Shown one piece after another: positions 7,262 through 15,260 of a DNA stretch of 29,260 nt (the first letter of the stretch is position 1; each line of letters opens with the position of its first letter). This DNA is from a virus. The notes below the pieces were generated by a model that saw nothing but the letters and a program-made list of their open reading frames with translations, ran no database searches and was not told the DNA's origin. The stretch covers positions 1-29,260 of IMG/VR virus record IMGVR_UViG_3300035670_000994, one strand, 5' to 3'. The position numbers were made by a program, and so were the translations under genes.

Positions 7262-10200
7262 TTGAGCTACAACGGTCTTCACGTTCACACACACTACTCA
7301 CTGTTTGATGGCATTGCCACACCAGAAGAGTATTTGGATCGTGCCCAGCAGTTGGGTATGAATGCATTAGCAATTACAGATCACGGCTCTCTGTCTGGCC
7401 ATAGGGAGTTCTATCGTATTGCTAAGGAAAAGGGCATCAAGCCAATCCTTGGAATTGAAGGATACATTACTAATGACAGGTTTGACCAGCGTGCATCTGA
7501 TGTGCGTGATGGTCTACTAGACCTTGTTTATAACCACGTAATTGTTCTTGCCAAGAATCGTGTGGGACTAGAGAACCTAAACAAGCTCAATGAAATAGCG
7601 TGGACTGAGGGTTTCTTCAAGAAGCCACGCTTTGACTACGAGGTACTAGAGAAGTACTCAGAGGGACTAATACTCCTTTCTGGGTGCCTCTCTGGTGCCC
7701 TAGCAAAAGCTATTGAAGCTGAAGAGTTCGCAGAAGCGAAAAGAATTATTGAGTGGCACAAGAGGGTATTTGGTGACGACTACTACATTGAGGTGATGCC
7801 ACACAACCCTCCAGAGGTAAACAAGCAGTTGCTTGCACTTGCAGATGAGTATGGTGTTAAGCCTATCGTCACACCTGACTGCCACCACGCACACACTGGT
7901 CAAAAAGAAATCCAGGAACTAAAGCTAATCCTTAACAGCTATTCAAACAAGGTGCAGAAGGATTCTACTTACGAGGGTTCCCTAAAGTACGACAACCTAA
8001 TGGATAGATTGCAGTACCTATACGGTGACCGTGAGATTACATTTACTAACTTTGACATCCACCTTCTATCTGATGAAGAGATGCACAAAGACATGCAGGC
8101 CCAGGGTATTGATCGTGAAGATATGTACGAGGCAACACGTGAGGTAGCAGACAAGGTAGAAGACTATGCAATTGAAGACCACCTAGACCTTTTGCCAGTA
8201 CAATATCAGAATCCAGACAAGGAGCTTAGAGAGCTAGCAATTGCTGGTCTTGAAAAGCGTGGTGTCCTTAATGATGAGTACATTGCAAGACTAGATGAAG
8301 AGCTTGATGTAATTCAGTCTAAGAACTTTGGTCCATACTTCCTAGTAGTACGCTCAATGATTTCTTGGGCTAAGAAGGAAGGCATCATGGTTGGACCAGG
8401 ACGTGGTTCTGCTGCAGGATCCTTGCTCTGCTATGCACTAGAGATTACTGATATTGATCCAATTGTTCATGGCTTGCTGTTCTTCCGATTTATTAATCCA
8501 GAGCGTAATGACTTCCCAGATATTGATACAGATATCCAGGACTCACGCCGTGAAGAAGTAAAAGATTATCTTGTTAGACAGTACAAGCATGTTGCTTCTA
8601 TCGCAACATTCCTACAATTCAAGGACAAGGGTGTTGTTCGTGATATTGCACGTGTCTTGCACATCCCACTAACAGATGTTAATAAGGTTATGAAGGTGGT
8701 GGACACTTGGGATGATTATTGCACGTCTAAGCAAGCAGCTTGGTTTAGAGAAAAATATCCAGAGATTGAAGTATATGGGGACCAGCTTCGTGGTCGAATT
8801 CGTGGTACTGGTATCCATGCTGCTGGTGTTGTTACCTCTAAGCATCCTATTTTTAGGTACGCTCCTATGGAAACCCGTACGTCTCCTGGAAGCAAGGAAA
8901 GAATCCCAGTCGTAGGTGTAGACATGGAAGAGGCAGAGAGAATTGGTCTTATTAAGATTGATGCTCTTGGTCTAAAGACGCTATCAGTATTGCGTGACAC
9001 TCTTGACATTATTGAAGAGCGTCATGGAAAAAAGATTGACCTGCTAAAGACAGACATGGAAGACCCAAAGGTTTACCAGATGCTGTCTGACGGATTTACA
9101 AAGGGCGTATTCCAATGTGAAGCTACGCCATATACAAATCTATTGGTTAAGATGGGTGTAAAGAACTTTGCAGAGCTAGCAGCATCAAACGCTCTGGTTC
9201 GTCCAGGTGCTATGAATACTATTGGTAAGGACTACATCCTTCGTAAGCATGGCAAGCAGAATATTGCATACCACCACGTCAAGATGAAGCAGTTTACTGC
9301 TGAGACATATGGTTGCATTCTCTACCAAGAGCAGGTTATGCAGGCTTGTACAGAGCTTGGCGGTATGACAATGGCTGAGGCTGACAAGGTTCGTAAGATC
9401 ATTGGTAAGAAGAAAGATGCCAAAGAGTTTGACCAGTTTAAGGACAAGTTCGTAAAGGGTGCATCTCAGTATGTATCACCAAATGTTGCAGAAGAGCTAT
9501 GGACAGACTTTGAGGCTCACGCAGGGTACTCGTTTAACAAGTCTCACGCTGTAGCCTACTCAACGCTATCATACTGGACAGCATGGCTAAAGACATACTA
9601 CCCAATTGAGTTTATGTATTCTATTCTAAAGAATGAGAAGGATAAGGATGCACGAACTGAGTACCTCATTGAGGCCAAGCGTATGGGAATTAGCATCAAG
9701 CTACCACACATCAATGACTCAGACGTTGACTTTAAGATTGAAGGCAAGGGTATCAGATTTGGGCTAACTGGAATTAAGTACATTTCAGATAACATTGCAG
9801 AAAAGTATATGGCTGCAAGACCGTTTAATTCTTATAAGGAGCTAGAGGAATTTACCTTTGGTAAGGGTAACGGAGTTAATAGCCGTGCTCTCTCAGCATT
9901 AAGGCTAGTTGGTGCAGCTACGTTCCAAGATAACCCAAGAAATGATGACGAGATTCGTGAGAACCTTTATGAGTATCTAAACCTTCCAGAGTTTAATATT
10001 TCTATCCCACAGCACTACTACGCATTTATTAACGATGTAGAAGAGTTTGAGGAAAGGGGATCCTTTATTCTAATGGGAATGGTAAAGGCTATTAAGCGAG
10101 GCAAGGGCTGGAGTCGTGTTGAGATTCTAGATAAGACTGGTAGTGTTGGAATCTTTGATGATGAGCAGACTGGTATTGAGCCAGGAAGAACATATCTAAT

Positions 10201-10537
10201 TCTTGCAAGTGACAATAGAATTCTAAGCTATGTCCCTGCAGATGAAATTGGCAAGGTTGATTCTGCAATCACTAAGTATCTTAACTATAAGCAATTGCCA
10301 TATGGTGATGACGAGATGTTTGTTGTGTCGTTTAAGCAGAGGGTAACTAAAGCTGGAAAGAAGATGGCATACCTAACGCTAGCAGATACTACTAGGGACC
10401 TGCACTCAGTTACAGTGTTCCCAACACAGTTTGCTAAGGCGTACATGAAGATTAAAGAGGGAAACTACTACAAGTTTTCTTTTGCAAAGACAAAAGATGG
10501 AACCGTTATTATGGAGGACGTAAATGACAACAATTGA
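7262..10537 (+). CDS. dnaE: DnaE-type DNA polymerase III alpha subunit
   Basis: A 1091-residue C-family replicative polymerase, close to the length of bacterial DnaE (about 1160). The start is TTG 7262, with GGAG 7 bases upstream; no ATG lies between there and the conserved N-terminus. The PHP domain opens with HVHTHYS (His7, His9, His11), has TDHGSLSG (Asp40, His41) and later PDCHHAH, so its metal ligands look intact. The palm contains GPGRGSAAGS and PDIDTD (Asp420, Asp422, Asp424), with the third catalytic Asp at KIDALGL (Asp567). The fingers contain KVRKIIGKKK. The C-terminal part has an OB-fold pattern (FILMGMVKAIKRGKGW). With no separate proofreading exonuclease in the window, the PHP domain may proofread (inference). 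Confidence 0.96.
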   Translation: MSYNGLHVHTHYSLFDGIATPEEYLDRAQQLGMNALAITDHGSLSGHREFYRIAKEKGIKPILGIEGYITNDRFDQRASDVRDGLLDLVYNHVIVLAKNRVGLENLNKLNEIAWTEGFFKKPRFDYEVLEKYSEGLILLSGCLSGALAKAIEAEEFAEAKRIIEWHKRVFGDDYYIEVMPHNPPEVNKQLLALADEYGVKPIVTPDCHHAHTGQKEIQELKLILNSYSNKVQKDSTYEGSLKYDNLMDRLQYLYGDREITFTNFDIHLLSDEEMHKDMQAQGIDREDMYEATREVADKVEDYAIEDHLDLLPVQYQNPDKELRELAIAGLEKRGVLNDEYIARLDEELDVIQSKNFGPYFLVVRSMISWAKKEGIMVGPGRGSAAGSLLCYALEITDIDPIVHGLLFFRFINPERNDFPDIDTDIQDSRREEVKDYLVRQYKHVASIATFLQFKDKGVVRDIARVLHIPLTDVNKVMKVVDTWDDYCTSKQAAWFREKYPEIEVYGDQLRGRIRGTGIHAAGVVTSKHPIFRYAPMETRTSPGSKERIPVVGVDMEEAERIGLIKIDALGLKTLSVLRDTLDIIEERHGKKIDLLKTDMEDPKVYQMLSDGFTKGVFQCEATPYTNLLVKMGVKNFAELAASNALVRPGAMNTIGKDYILRKHGKQNIAYHHVKMKQFTAETYGCILYQEQVMQACTELGGMTMAEADKVRKIIGKKKDAKEFDQFKDKFVKGASQYVSPNVAEELWTDFEAHAGYSFNKSHAVAYSTLSYWTAWLKTYYPIEFMYSILKNEKDKDARTEYLIEAKRMGISIKLPHINDSDVDFKIEGKGIRFGLTGIKYISDNIAEKYMAARPFNSYKELEEFTFGKGNGVNSRALSALRLVGAATFQDNPRNDDEIRENLYEYLNLPEFNISIPQHYYAFINDVEEFEERGSFILMGMVKAIKRGKGWSRVEILDKTGSVGIFDDEQTGIEPGRTYLILASDNRILSYVPADEIGKVDSAITKYLNYKQLPYGDDEMFVVSFKQRVTKAGKKMAYLTLADTTRDLHSVTVFPTQFAKAYMKIKEGNYYKFSFAKTKDGTVIMEDVNDNN

Positions 10538-11531
10538 TGAAGCATTCGCAATGCTAGATCCTAAGATGAGAAAGCGTATACAGCCTGCTGTGGGCATTGA
10601 GACTGAATTTCAGCCTACCCCCAGTCCAGGTCTGAATAAGGCTTTAGGAGGCGGTTTGCCGTACGGTAGGCAGGTGCTTCTGTGGGGCAGCAAGTCTAGT
10701 GCAAAGTCTTCTATGTGTCTGCAAATGATTGGCATGGCACAAAAAGAAGGCAAGCTGTGTGCTTGGGTAGATGCAGAGATGTCCTACGATGAGTCCTGGG
10801 CTAAGAAGCTAGGAGTAGATACATCACAGCTTATCTACTCAGAGGCACGAAGTGTTAACGATATGACAGATGTTACAGTTGCACTGCTAAAGGCAGGCGT
10901 AGACCTAATTGTTATTGACAGTATTAGTACTTTGCTTCCTGCAGTATTCTTTGAGAAAGACTCTGACGAGCTAAAGCAGCTAGATCAAACCAAGCAGATT
11001 GGTGCAACATCCAAGGATCTGTCACACGCATGGCTAATGATTAACTATGCTAACAACCAGGAGAAGCCAGCACTAGTTGTTGCTATCTCTCAGGCACGTA
11101 ACAATATTACTGCAATGTATACTCAGCAGCAGCCAACAGGCGGTCTGACCACTCAGTATCTTTCTTCTACTATTGTTAAGCTATTCTCTTCTACTTCAGA
11201 TTCTCAGGCTATCAAGGCAAAGATCCCAGTAGGAGATAAGCTCATTGAGCAAAAGGTTGGACGTAAAGTACGTTGGGAAGTAACCAACTCTAAGACATCA
11301 GCTCCAGGAGATAGTGGTGAATACGACTTCTACTTTAGAGGTGATTTAATTGGAATAGACACTATCGCAGACCTAGTTGATACAGCAGAGCTGAATGGCC
11401 TTGTAGAGCGTACAGGAGCCTGGTACAAGCTAGAGAATGGTGAGAAGGTCCAGGGTAGAGATGCATTCGTAGAGTATGTAAAAACCAATCAGGCGTATCA
11501 AGAAGATCTTAGGAAAAGGCTAAATGGCTAA
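10524..11531 (+). CDS. RecA/UvsX-like recombinase
   Basis: A 335-residue protein overlapping the polymerase gene by 14 bases. The recombinase fold shows a P-loop GSKSSAKS (residues 55-62; the usual second Gly is Ala60), the VDAEMSYDESWAKKLGVD block (about 82-99), equivalent to the catalytic-Glu region of RecA, and Walker B LIVIDS (128-133). A region near 154-160 (DQTKQIG) and 165-190 may correspond to the DNA-binding loops. It would form filaments on single-stranded DNA and promote strand exchange and recombination-dependent replication together with the gp32-like protein. The bacterial RecA C-terminal domain is not obvious, so UvsX-like or phage RecA-like is the safer name. Confidence 0.9.
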   Translation: MTTIDEAFAMLDPKMRKRIQPAVGIETEFQPTPSPGLNKALGGGLPYGRQVLLWGSKSSAKSSMCLQMIGMAQKEGKLCAWVDAEMSYDESWAKKLGVDTSQLIYSEARSVNDMTDVTVALLKAGVDLIVIDSISTLLPAVFFEKDSDELKQLDQTKQIGATSKDLSHAWLMINYANNQEKPALVVAISQARNNITAMYTQQQPTGGLTTQYLSSTIVKLFSSTSDSQAIKAKIPVGDKLIEQKVGRKVRWEVTNSKTSAPGDSGEYDFYFRGDLIGIDTIADLVDTAELNGLVERTGAWYKLENGEKVQGRDAFVEYVKTNQAYQEDLRKRLNG

Positions 11532-11703
11532 GTACAACATTTATCAGGGCAAATTCCCATGTCACACATGCAAGGTAGAAGTTACAACCTTAAGAATGTA
11601 CCCAGAGACCAAGGAGCTAACCTGGATGTGTCCTGACAAGCACATGTCTACGGTAAGCTTAAACACCAAGAAAAGCAAGAAGGACTATGAGCGAGAGAAG
11701 TGA
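11524..11703 (+). CDS. Small zinc-finger protein (59 aa)
   Basis: A 59-residue protein starting at ATG 11524, which overlaps the recombinase stop by 8 bases. It carries Cys13-x2-Cys16 (PCHTC) and later Cys36 with His40 (MCPDKH), a plausible zinc ribbon, then a Lys-rich tail (NTKKSKKDYEREK). The next gene starts inside its 3' end (17-base overlap), giving an unbroken chain of overlapping starts and stops. Basic, zinc-binding and in a recombination operon, it may bind DNA or RNA. Function unknown. The coding claim rests on tight packing, the cysteine pattern and the absence of any other explanation for this 155-base gap. Confidence 0.75.
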   Translation: MAKYNIYQGKFPCHTCKVEVTTLRMYPETKELTWMCPDKHMSTVSLNTKKSKKDYEREK

Positions 11704-11971
11704 AATTAAAAGACTAGGGGCAAAAGGTATTAAGAACTCTGGTCGTGGAATTAAAAAGGGAGATGCTACATGGGAAAACTTCACGGTTGACTTTAAAGAG
11801 TATCCCAAGGGTTTCACTGTAAACCAGGATAACTGGGCCAAGGCAGTTACTGATGCCGTAAAGAATGGAAATGATCCAGCAATCGTTGTGGTTCTAGGAG
11901 AAGGTAGTCGTAAGACAAGATTAGCAATCATTGAGCTAGAACTTCTAGAGCAGCTAATAGATGAGGTATAA
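11687..11971 (+). CDS. Possible PD-(D/E)XK (Holliday-junction-resolvase-like) protein
   Basis: A 94-residue basic protein starting at ATG 11687, overlapping the zinc-finger gene by 17 bases. The N-terminus is rich in Gly, Lys and Arg (GAKGIKNSGRGIKKGD). A KGD motif (Asp26) followed by VDFKE (Asp35, Lys37) and a helix with WAKAV (residues 50-54) resemble the core of small PD-(D/E)XK endonucleases, including archaeal-type Holliday junction resolvases found in phages. The Ile-Val-Val-Val strand near 66-70 completes a possible alpha/beta fold. It follows the recombinase, which fits a nuclease role. The family call is tentative: the catalytic triad is incomplete by eye, and a RuvC-like resolvase is also present downstream at 14666. 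Confidence 0.5.
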   Translation: MSERSEIKRLGAKGIKNSGRGIKKGDATWENFTVDFKEYPKGFTVNQDNWAKAVTDAVKNGNDPAIVVVLGEGSRKTRLAIIELELLEQLIDEV

Positions 11972-11972
11972 T
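11967..11972 (+). promoter_or_regulatory. Putative -10 element of a leaderless transcript
   Basis: TATAAT within GTATAATAT overlaps the stop codon of the preceding gene. The ATG at 11979 is 7 bases past the hexamer, so the mRNA would begin at or next to the start codon. No convincing -35 is present. Same geometry as at 5372 and 24955. Confidence 0.5.
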
Positions 11973-11978
11973 ATTTAC

Positions 11979-12719
11979 ATGCACAAATATTTAACAGATT
12001 TTAATGAATATAACACCGTACCTCCAGTATATCTGGAAAAGCCACTGTCTGATGAGGACATTGCTGAGGTAAGAGCAATCCTCATGAAGGCTGAGGTAAC
12101 CTATGGCATTGTAGATGCATCACAGCAGTCTCACCACTATCAGCCAAGAATTATGAAAGATCTATCAAGGTTGGTTACTGAGTTTAAGATGCCAGAATCT
12201 ATTGAGCAAAAGATTAATCAGTATATCCTTCCGATGTACAAAAAAGAGATTAAGCTTTCACACTTTAGCTATCTTGGATATGATCCAAAGTACAGTGATT
12301 ATAAGATCACTCCAGCACTGCCACCGCACATTGATGCAGCAAATACATTGCTCACCTTTAACTTTCAAATAGGTGGAAATATTGACTGGGACATTTATGT
12401 TGATGGAGAACGCTTTGAGCTAAAGAATGGTGATGCCCTTGTCTTTAGTGCTGTTAACCAGATTCACTGGAGACCAAAGCGTAAGTGGAAGAAGGGTGAC
12501 TTTACAGAAATTCTAACCGTAAACTTCTCGCCTCTTGATGACTGGAGATTTGATCCAATGGGAATTGATCCACTACAGGCAGACGATGAGCTACTGCAAA
12601 GGTATATGAAAGACCTTGATGAGAATCCAAGAATGCGTAAAGCCTGGGACCTTTATAATGAAATGGGAAATGAGCTTGGCATTCCAAGAGAGCTACACGG
12701 AGTCTTTGAGGAGAACTAA
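11979..12719 (+). CDS. 2OG-Fe(II) oxygenase-like protein A
   Basis: About 246 residues from ATG 11979, chosen over the in-frame ATG 11961 because a -10 hexamer lies 7 bases before 11979 and the earlier start lies inside the previous gene. The double-stranded beta-helix signature is visible: His117-Ile-Asp119 (PPHIDAA) and a distal His163 followed by Arg165 (QIHWRPKR), 46 residues apart. These would bind Fe(II) and 2-oxoglutarate. The intervening strands FNFQIGGNIDWDIYVDG and DALVFSAVN fit the fold. The family hydroxylates proteins or small molecules using O2. Target unknown. It is the first of two tandem paralogues sharing the HWRPKR and GGNxxWD motifs. The C-terminal 60 residues are an extra helical extension missing from the second copy. 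Confidence 0.72.
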   Translation: MHKYLTDFNEYNTVPPVYLEKPLSDEDIAEVRAILMKAEVTYGIVDASQQSHHYQPRIMKDLSRLVTEFKMPESIEQKINQYILPMYKKEIKLSHFSYLGYDPKYSDYKITPALPPHIDAANTLLTFNFQIGGNIDWDIYVDGERFELKNGDALVFSAVNQIHWRPKRKWKKGDFTEILTVNFSPLDDWRFDPMGIDPLQADDELLQRYMKDLDENPRMRKAWDLYNEMGNELGIPRELHGVFEEN

Positions 12720-13292
12720 TTGGATTACTCGTATAGAAATCTAATTGTTGACAGCATATTTTCTGAAGAAGACATTGCCAAGATTTATGGTCACGTCAAC
12801 AATACCTCTGAAAGTAAAAAACAGCTTGAGGAAAATCTAGGTCATGTTGCTTATTTTAGCTGGCTTCCAGAAGATATTGTTACAAAGATTGTTTCCGTGG
12901 CTCAGTCAGTTTCAGATAAAAGGCTTGAGCTTAGGGAGCTGTCATTTGCAAGATACGAGGCAAGCCTAACACCAAGACTACACCCACACCTTGACACAGT
13001 ATTTAAAGAGCCAAGGCTAACCTTTGACATACAGGTGGGCGGAAATGTTTCTTGGGACTTGATTGTAGAGGGCAGGTCTTATACCCTAAAGAATAATCAG
13101 GCATTGACATTTTCTGGCACTCACCAAATTCACTGGAGACCAAAACGCATCTTTGAAGATGGAGAATATCTAGACATGATCTTCTGCCACTTTAGCGAAG
13201 TTGGTGCTACTCCAAACACTCTGGGAGACGAGCACTATTTGCCATTGCAGGCAAGATGTGATAAACTATTAGCTATATATGACGAAAGCTAA
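12720..13292 (+). CDS. 2OG-Fe(II) oxygenase-like protein B (paralogue of A)
   Basis: A 190-residue protein starting at TTG 12720; GAGGAG lies 6 bases upstream and no earlier ATG exists. The metal triad is His90-Leu-Asp92 (HPHLDTV) and His138, with Arg140 (QIHWRPKR); the 46-residue spacing from Asp to His is identical to protein A. Shared blocks (IQVGGNVSWDLIVEG, then LKNNQALTFSG) mark it as a diverged tandem duplicate. The N-terminal parts differ, so the two may act on different substrates or form a heterodimer (inference). They sit inside a replication/recombination operon, but nothing shows that nucleic acid is the substrate. Confidence 0.72.
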   Translation: MDYSYRNLIVDSIFSEEDIAKIYGHVNNTSESKKQLEENLGHVAYFSWLPEDIVTKIVSVAQSVSDKRLELRELSFARYEASLTPRLHPHLDTVFKEPRLTFDIQVGGNVSWDLIVEGRSYTLKNNQALTFSGTHQIHWRPKRIFEDGEYLDMIFCHFSEVGATPNTLGDEHYLPLQARCDKLLAIYDES

Positions 13293-13295
13293 GTG

Positions 13296-13601
13296 ATGGA
13301 ACAAGAAAAACCAACATTAGAAATGATTAATGGTCTGTCTGAAATAGCAGACTTTATGAACGATGAAGAGCTTACACAGGCCCTAACCGTAATTGCAAAA
13401 CTAATCCTTAAGCCAGACATTCCGCTACAGGTGGCTGTGCTTGAGATTGTACGGCTGCAAGCAATTGCAGCAAAGATGGCATTTAGGGCAACCTGGATGG
13501 TAAACGTTGACAAAGGAAATAGAGAGAAGAAGAACATTTACTTTACTGCACATGAGGCTATCACAGACCTTGTAGCAGCACTAAAGTATATTGTTAGGTA
13601 A
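13296..13601 (+). CDS. Hypothetical helical protein
   Basis: A 101-residue, strongly helical protein. A GTG at 13293 and an ATG at 13296 are adjacent; the ATG is preferred. Features are acidic N-terminal helices (EMINGLSEIADFMNDEE, then LTQALTVIAKLILK) and a C-terminal half with NREKKNIYFTAHEAITDLVAALKY. There are no cysteines, membrane segments or signal peptide. It lies 3 bases after the oxygenase pair and 6 before the Cas4-like nuclease. Similar small helical proteins next to Cas4-like genes occur in other actinophages, so it may be a partner of the nuclease. Function unknown. Confidence 0.7.
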   Translation: MEQEKPTLEMINGLSEIADFMNDEELTQALTVIAKLILKPDIPLQVAVLEIVRLQAIAAKMAFRATWMVNVDKGNREKKNIYFTAHEAITDLVAALKYIVR

Positions 13602-13607
13602 TTTATT

Positions 13608-14417
13608 ATGGCAAGAAATCTACTAAGTCAGGTAATGCTCAAGGCAGAGCTTTCACCAAAGAAAAGCTTTCTGGATACTCAGCAGCTAATTGAAAAGATT
13701 AACTCTGGGTATACTGTAAAGCGTATTACAAAGCACACCCAAAAGAAAACATTTGCACCAAGCACAATTGCTTATGGTCATGGCGAATGCCCAAGATACT
13801 GGTACATCGCATTTGATGGTGCAGAGTTTGAGGACAGTGCTGATGCATATGGTGCTGCCAATATGACTGCAGGAACAAAGTCTCACGAACGCATCCAGGA
13901 TGCCATGGGAAACGTTGATGGATTTCTTGTAGACTCTGAGTTTAAGATTACATACAATGATCCACCAATCTTTGGTTTTGGTGACGTAATGCTTAACTGG
14001 GAAGGCAAGGATCTGCTTGGTGAAATCAAGACAATGCCAGCTGAGGGATTTGAATATCGCAAGGCATCAGGTAAGCCAAAGCTAGGACACCTAGTACAGC
14101 TACTAATTTATATGAAGATTCTTAATAAGACTGAAGCAGTTCTTATTTATGAAAACAAAAATAATCACGATCTTCTGGTTATCCCAGTTGAAATAAGTGA
14201 TTATTATATCAAGTGGGTAAATCAGACATTTGACTGGATGAGAGCAGTTCGCAAGGCATGGACAGATAGAACATTGCCAGAAAAGAACTATAGGTCAAAT
14301 TCTAAGATTTGTAAGACCTGTCCTGTAAAGGCAACTTGCAGTCTAGCTGGTAATGGAGACATCAAAATCAAGTCTTTGGAGCCACTAGATGAAAAGCAAG
14401 CACTGCCAATGGTGTGA
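13608..14417 (+). CDS. Cas4-like / RecB-type PD-(D/E)XK exonuclease
   Basis: A 269-residue protein with the Cas4 family layout. Cysteines that would hold a 4Fe-4S cluster are Cys61 (ECPRYWY) at the start and Cys235, Cys238 and Cys244 (CKTCPVKATC) at the end. The nuclease core between them has His93 (GTKSHERI), Asp126 (FGDVML), Glu139-x-Lys141 (LGEIKT) and the QLLIY motif (Gln164, Tyr168). Such phage enzymes act as DNA exonucleases that resect ends for recombination; no CRISPR genes or repeats occur here, so it belongs to the RecA-like/RuvC-like set rather than to adaptation. The ATG at 13608 follows the previous stop by 6 bases. Confidence 0.87.
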   Translation: MARNLLSQVMLKAELSPKKSFLDTQQLIEKINSGYTVKRITKHTQKKTFAPSTIAYGHGECPRYWYIAFDGAEFEDSADAYGAANMTAGTKSHERIQDAMGNVDGFLVDSEFKITYNDPPIFGFGDVMLNWEGKDLLGEIKTMPAEGFEYRKASGKPKLGHLVQLLIYMKILNKTEAVLIYENKNNHDLLVIPVEISDYYIKWVNQTFDWMRAVRKAWTDRTLPEKNYRSNSKICKTCPVKATCSLAGNGDIKIKSLEPLDEKQALPMV

Positions 14418-14697
14418 TCACACTTTTGAAACAGACGTTTCATATCAAATTTATTGTTCTGCAGAATGTAGAGAAGAAGCAACGAAAGAAAAGATAGCTA
14501 TGAGATACGCACAAACCAGAGTCGCTCGCCGTGTAGGCAAGACCAGGCTTTGCAAAAACTGTAGCTCTCAGCTTTCAGTCTACAATGATGAGACTCTATG
14601 TTCTAAGTGTGTTGTTAATCCAAAAGACTTGAAGCAGGCTCTAAAAGATATCAGGAATTTGTCAAATGGAAAAGATAGCAAAGCTACTGACAAATAA
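14389..14697 (+). CDS. Double zinc-ribbon protein
   Basis: A 102-residue basic protein starting at ATG 14389, overlapping the exonuclease by 29 bases. Two four-cysteine clusters are clear: Cys6-x2-Cys9 with Cys23-x3-Cys27, and Cys55-x2-Cys58 with Cys71-x2-Cys74. A positively charged linker (MRYAQTRVARRVGKTR, about residues 38-53) joins them. Such proteins bind nucleic acid or mediate protein contacts, and this one may accompany the nuclease or the resolvase that follows. Its end overlaps the resolvase gene by 32 bases. No catalytic motif. Function unknown. Confidence 0.78.
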   Translation: MKSKHCQWCDHTFETDVSYQIYCSAECREEATKEKIAMRYAQTRVARRVGKTRLCKNCSSQLSVYNDETLCSKCVVNPKDLKQALKDIRNLSNGKDSKATDK

Positions 14698-15235
14698 GCC
14701 AAAGAACATTTGTTCTATTGACGCTAGCACAAACAGCTTAGCTTTTGCTATTTTTTCAGATGGAGATCTGAGGGCATGTGGCAAGATAGCTTTTGAGGGA
14801 AAAAACATTTTTGATAAAGTGCTAGATGCATCTAAAAAGACTGGTGCTCTGTTTAGTCATTTTGACATAGATGCCATTGTTATTGAGCATACAATATTTT
14901 TGAATAGTCCTAAAACAATGAATGATTTGGCAATGGTCCAGGGTAGCCTCATTGGCTCAGCAGGCATTAGACCAGTTAAGACAATTAATCCTATTGCTTG
15001 GCAAACATTTATTGGTAATGGAAAGCTGTCTAAAGATGAGAAGTTTGCAATACGTAAAGATAATCCTGGAAAGTCAGACTCGTGGTATAAAACCCATGAG
15101 CGAGAGATCAGGAAGCAAAAGACCATAAGGTTTGTTAATATACAGTATGACAAAAACCTTTCTGATAACGATGTTGCTGATGCAGTTGGAATTGGTCACT
15201 ATGCTTTTAGGAACTGGGACAAGCTAGGGGATTGA
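14666..15235 (+). CDS. RuvC-like Holliday junction resolvase
   Basis: A 189-residue protein with an RNase H-fold RuvC core: Asp19 in ICSIDAST, Glu74 in IVIEHTIF, and the C-terminal pair Asp169 and Asp172 in DNDVADAVGIGHYA, matching the four acidic metal ligands of RuvC. The length (RuvC is about 170) fits. It would cut four-way junctions and branched replication or recombination intermediates before packaging. There is a 32-base overlap with the zinc-ribbon gene and AGGAAT ahead of the ATG. An insertion between about residues 117 and 155, rich in Lys and Arg, is longer than in bacterial RuvC and may help bind branched DNA. Confidence 0.85.
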   Translation: MEKIAKLLTNKPKNICSIDASTNSLAFAIFSDGDLRACGKIAFEGKNIFDKVLDASKKTGALFSHFDIDAIVIEHTIFLNSPKTMNDLAMVQGSLIGSAGIRPVKTINPIAWQTFIGNGKLSKDEKFAIRKDNPGKSDSWYKTHEREIRKQKTIRFVNIQYDKNLSDNDVADAVGIGHYAFRNWDKLGD

Positions 15236-15260
15236 CAACTATGGGAAAATCTGCTAAACT
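15232..15260 (+). promoter_or_regulatory. Weak candidate promoter
   Basis: TTGACA at 15232-15237 spans the resolvase stop codon, and TAAACT (4/6 to consensus) lies 17 bases downstream at 15255-15260, inside the small HTH gene. A transcript from here would begin near 15267, serving the small basic protein and the terminase genes. The -10 is poor, so this is only a candidate. Confidence 0.25.

Noticed and set aside
12740-12775. TTGACA within the second oxygenase gene as a promoter
   Set aside because: No -10-like hexamer at 16-18 bases downstream.
13608-14417. CRISPR-linked Cas4
   Set aside because: No repeats, cas1 or cas2 nearby; the recombination neighbours explain it better.
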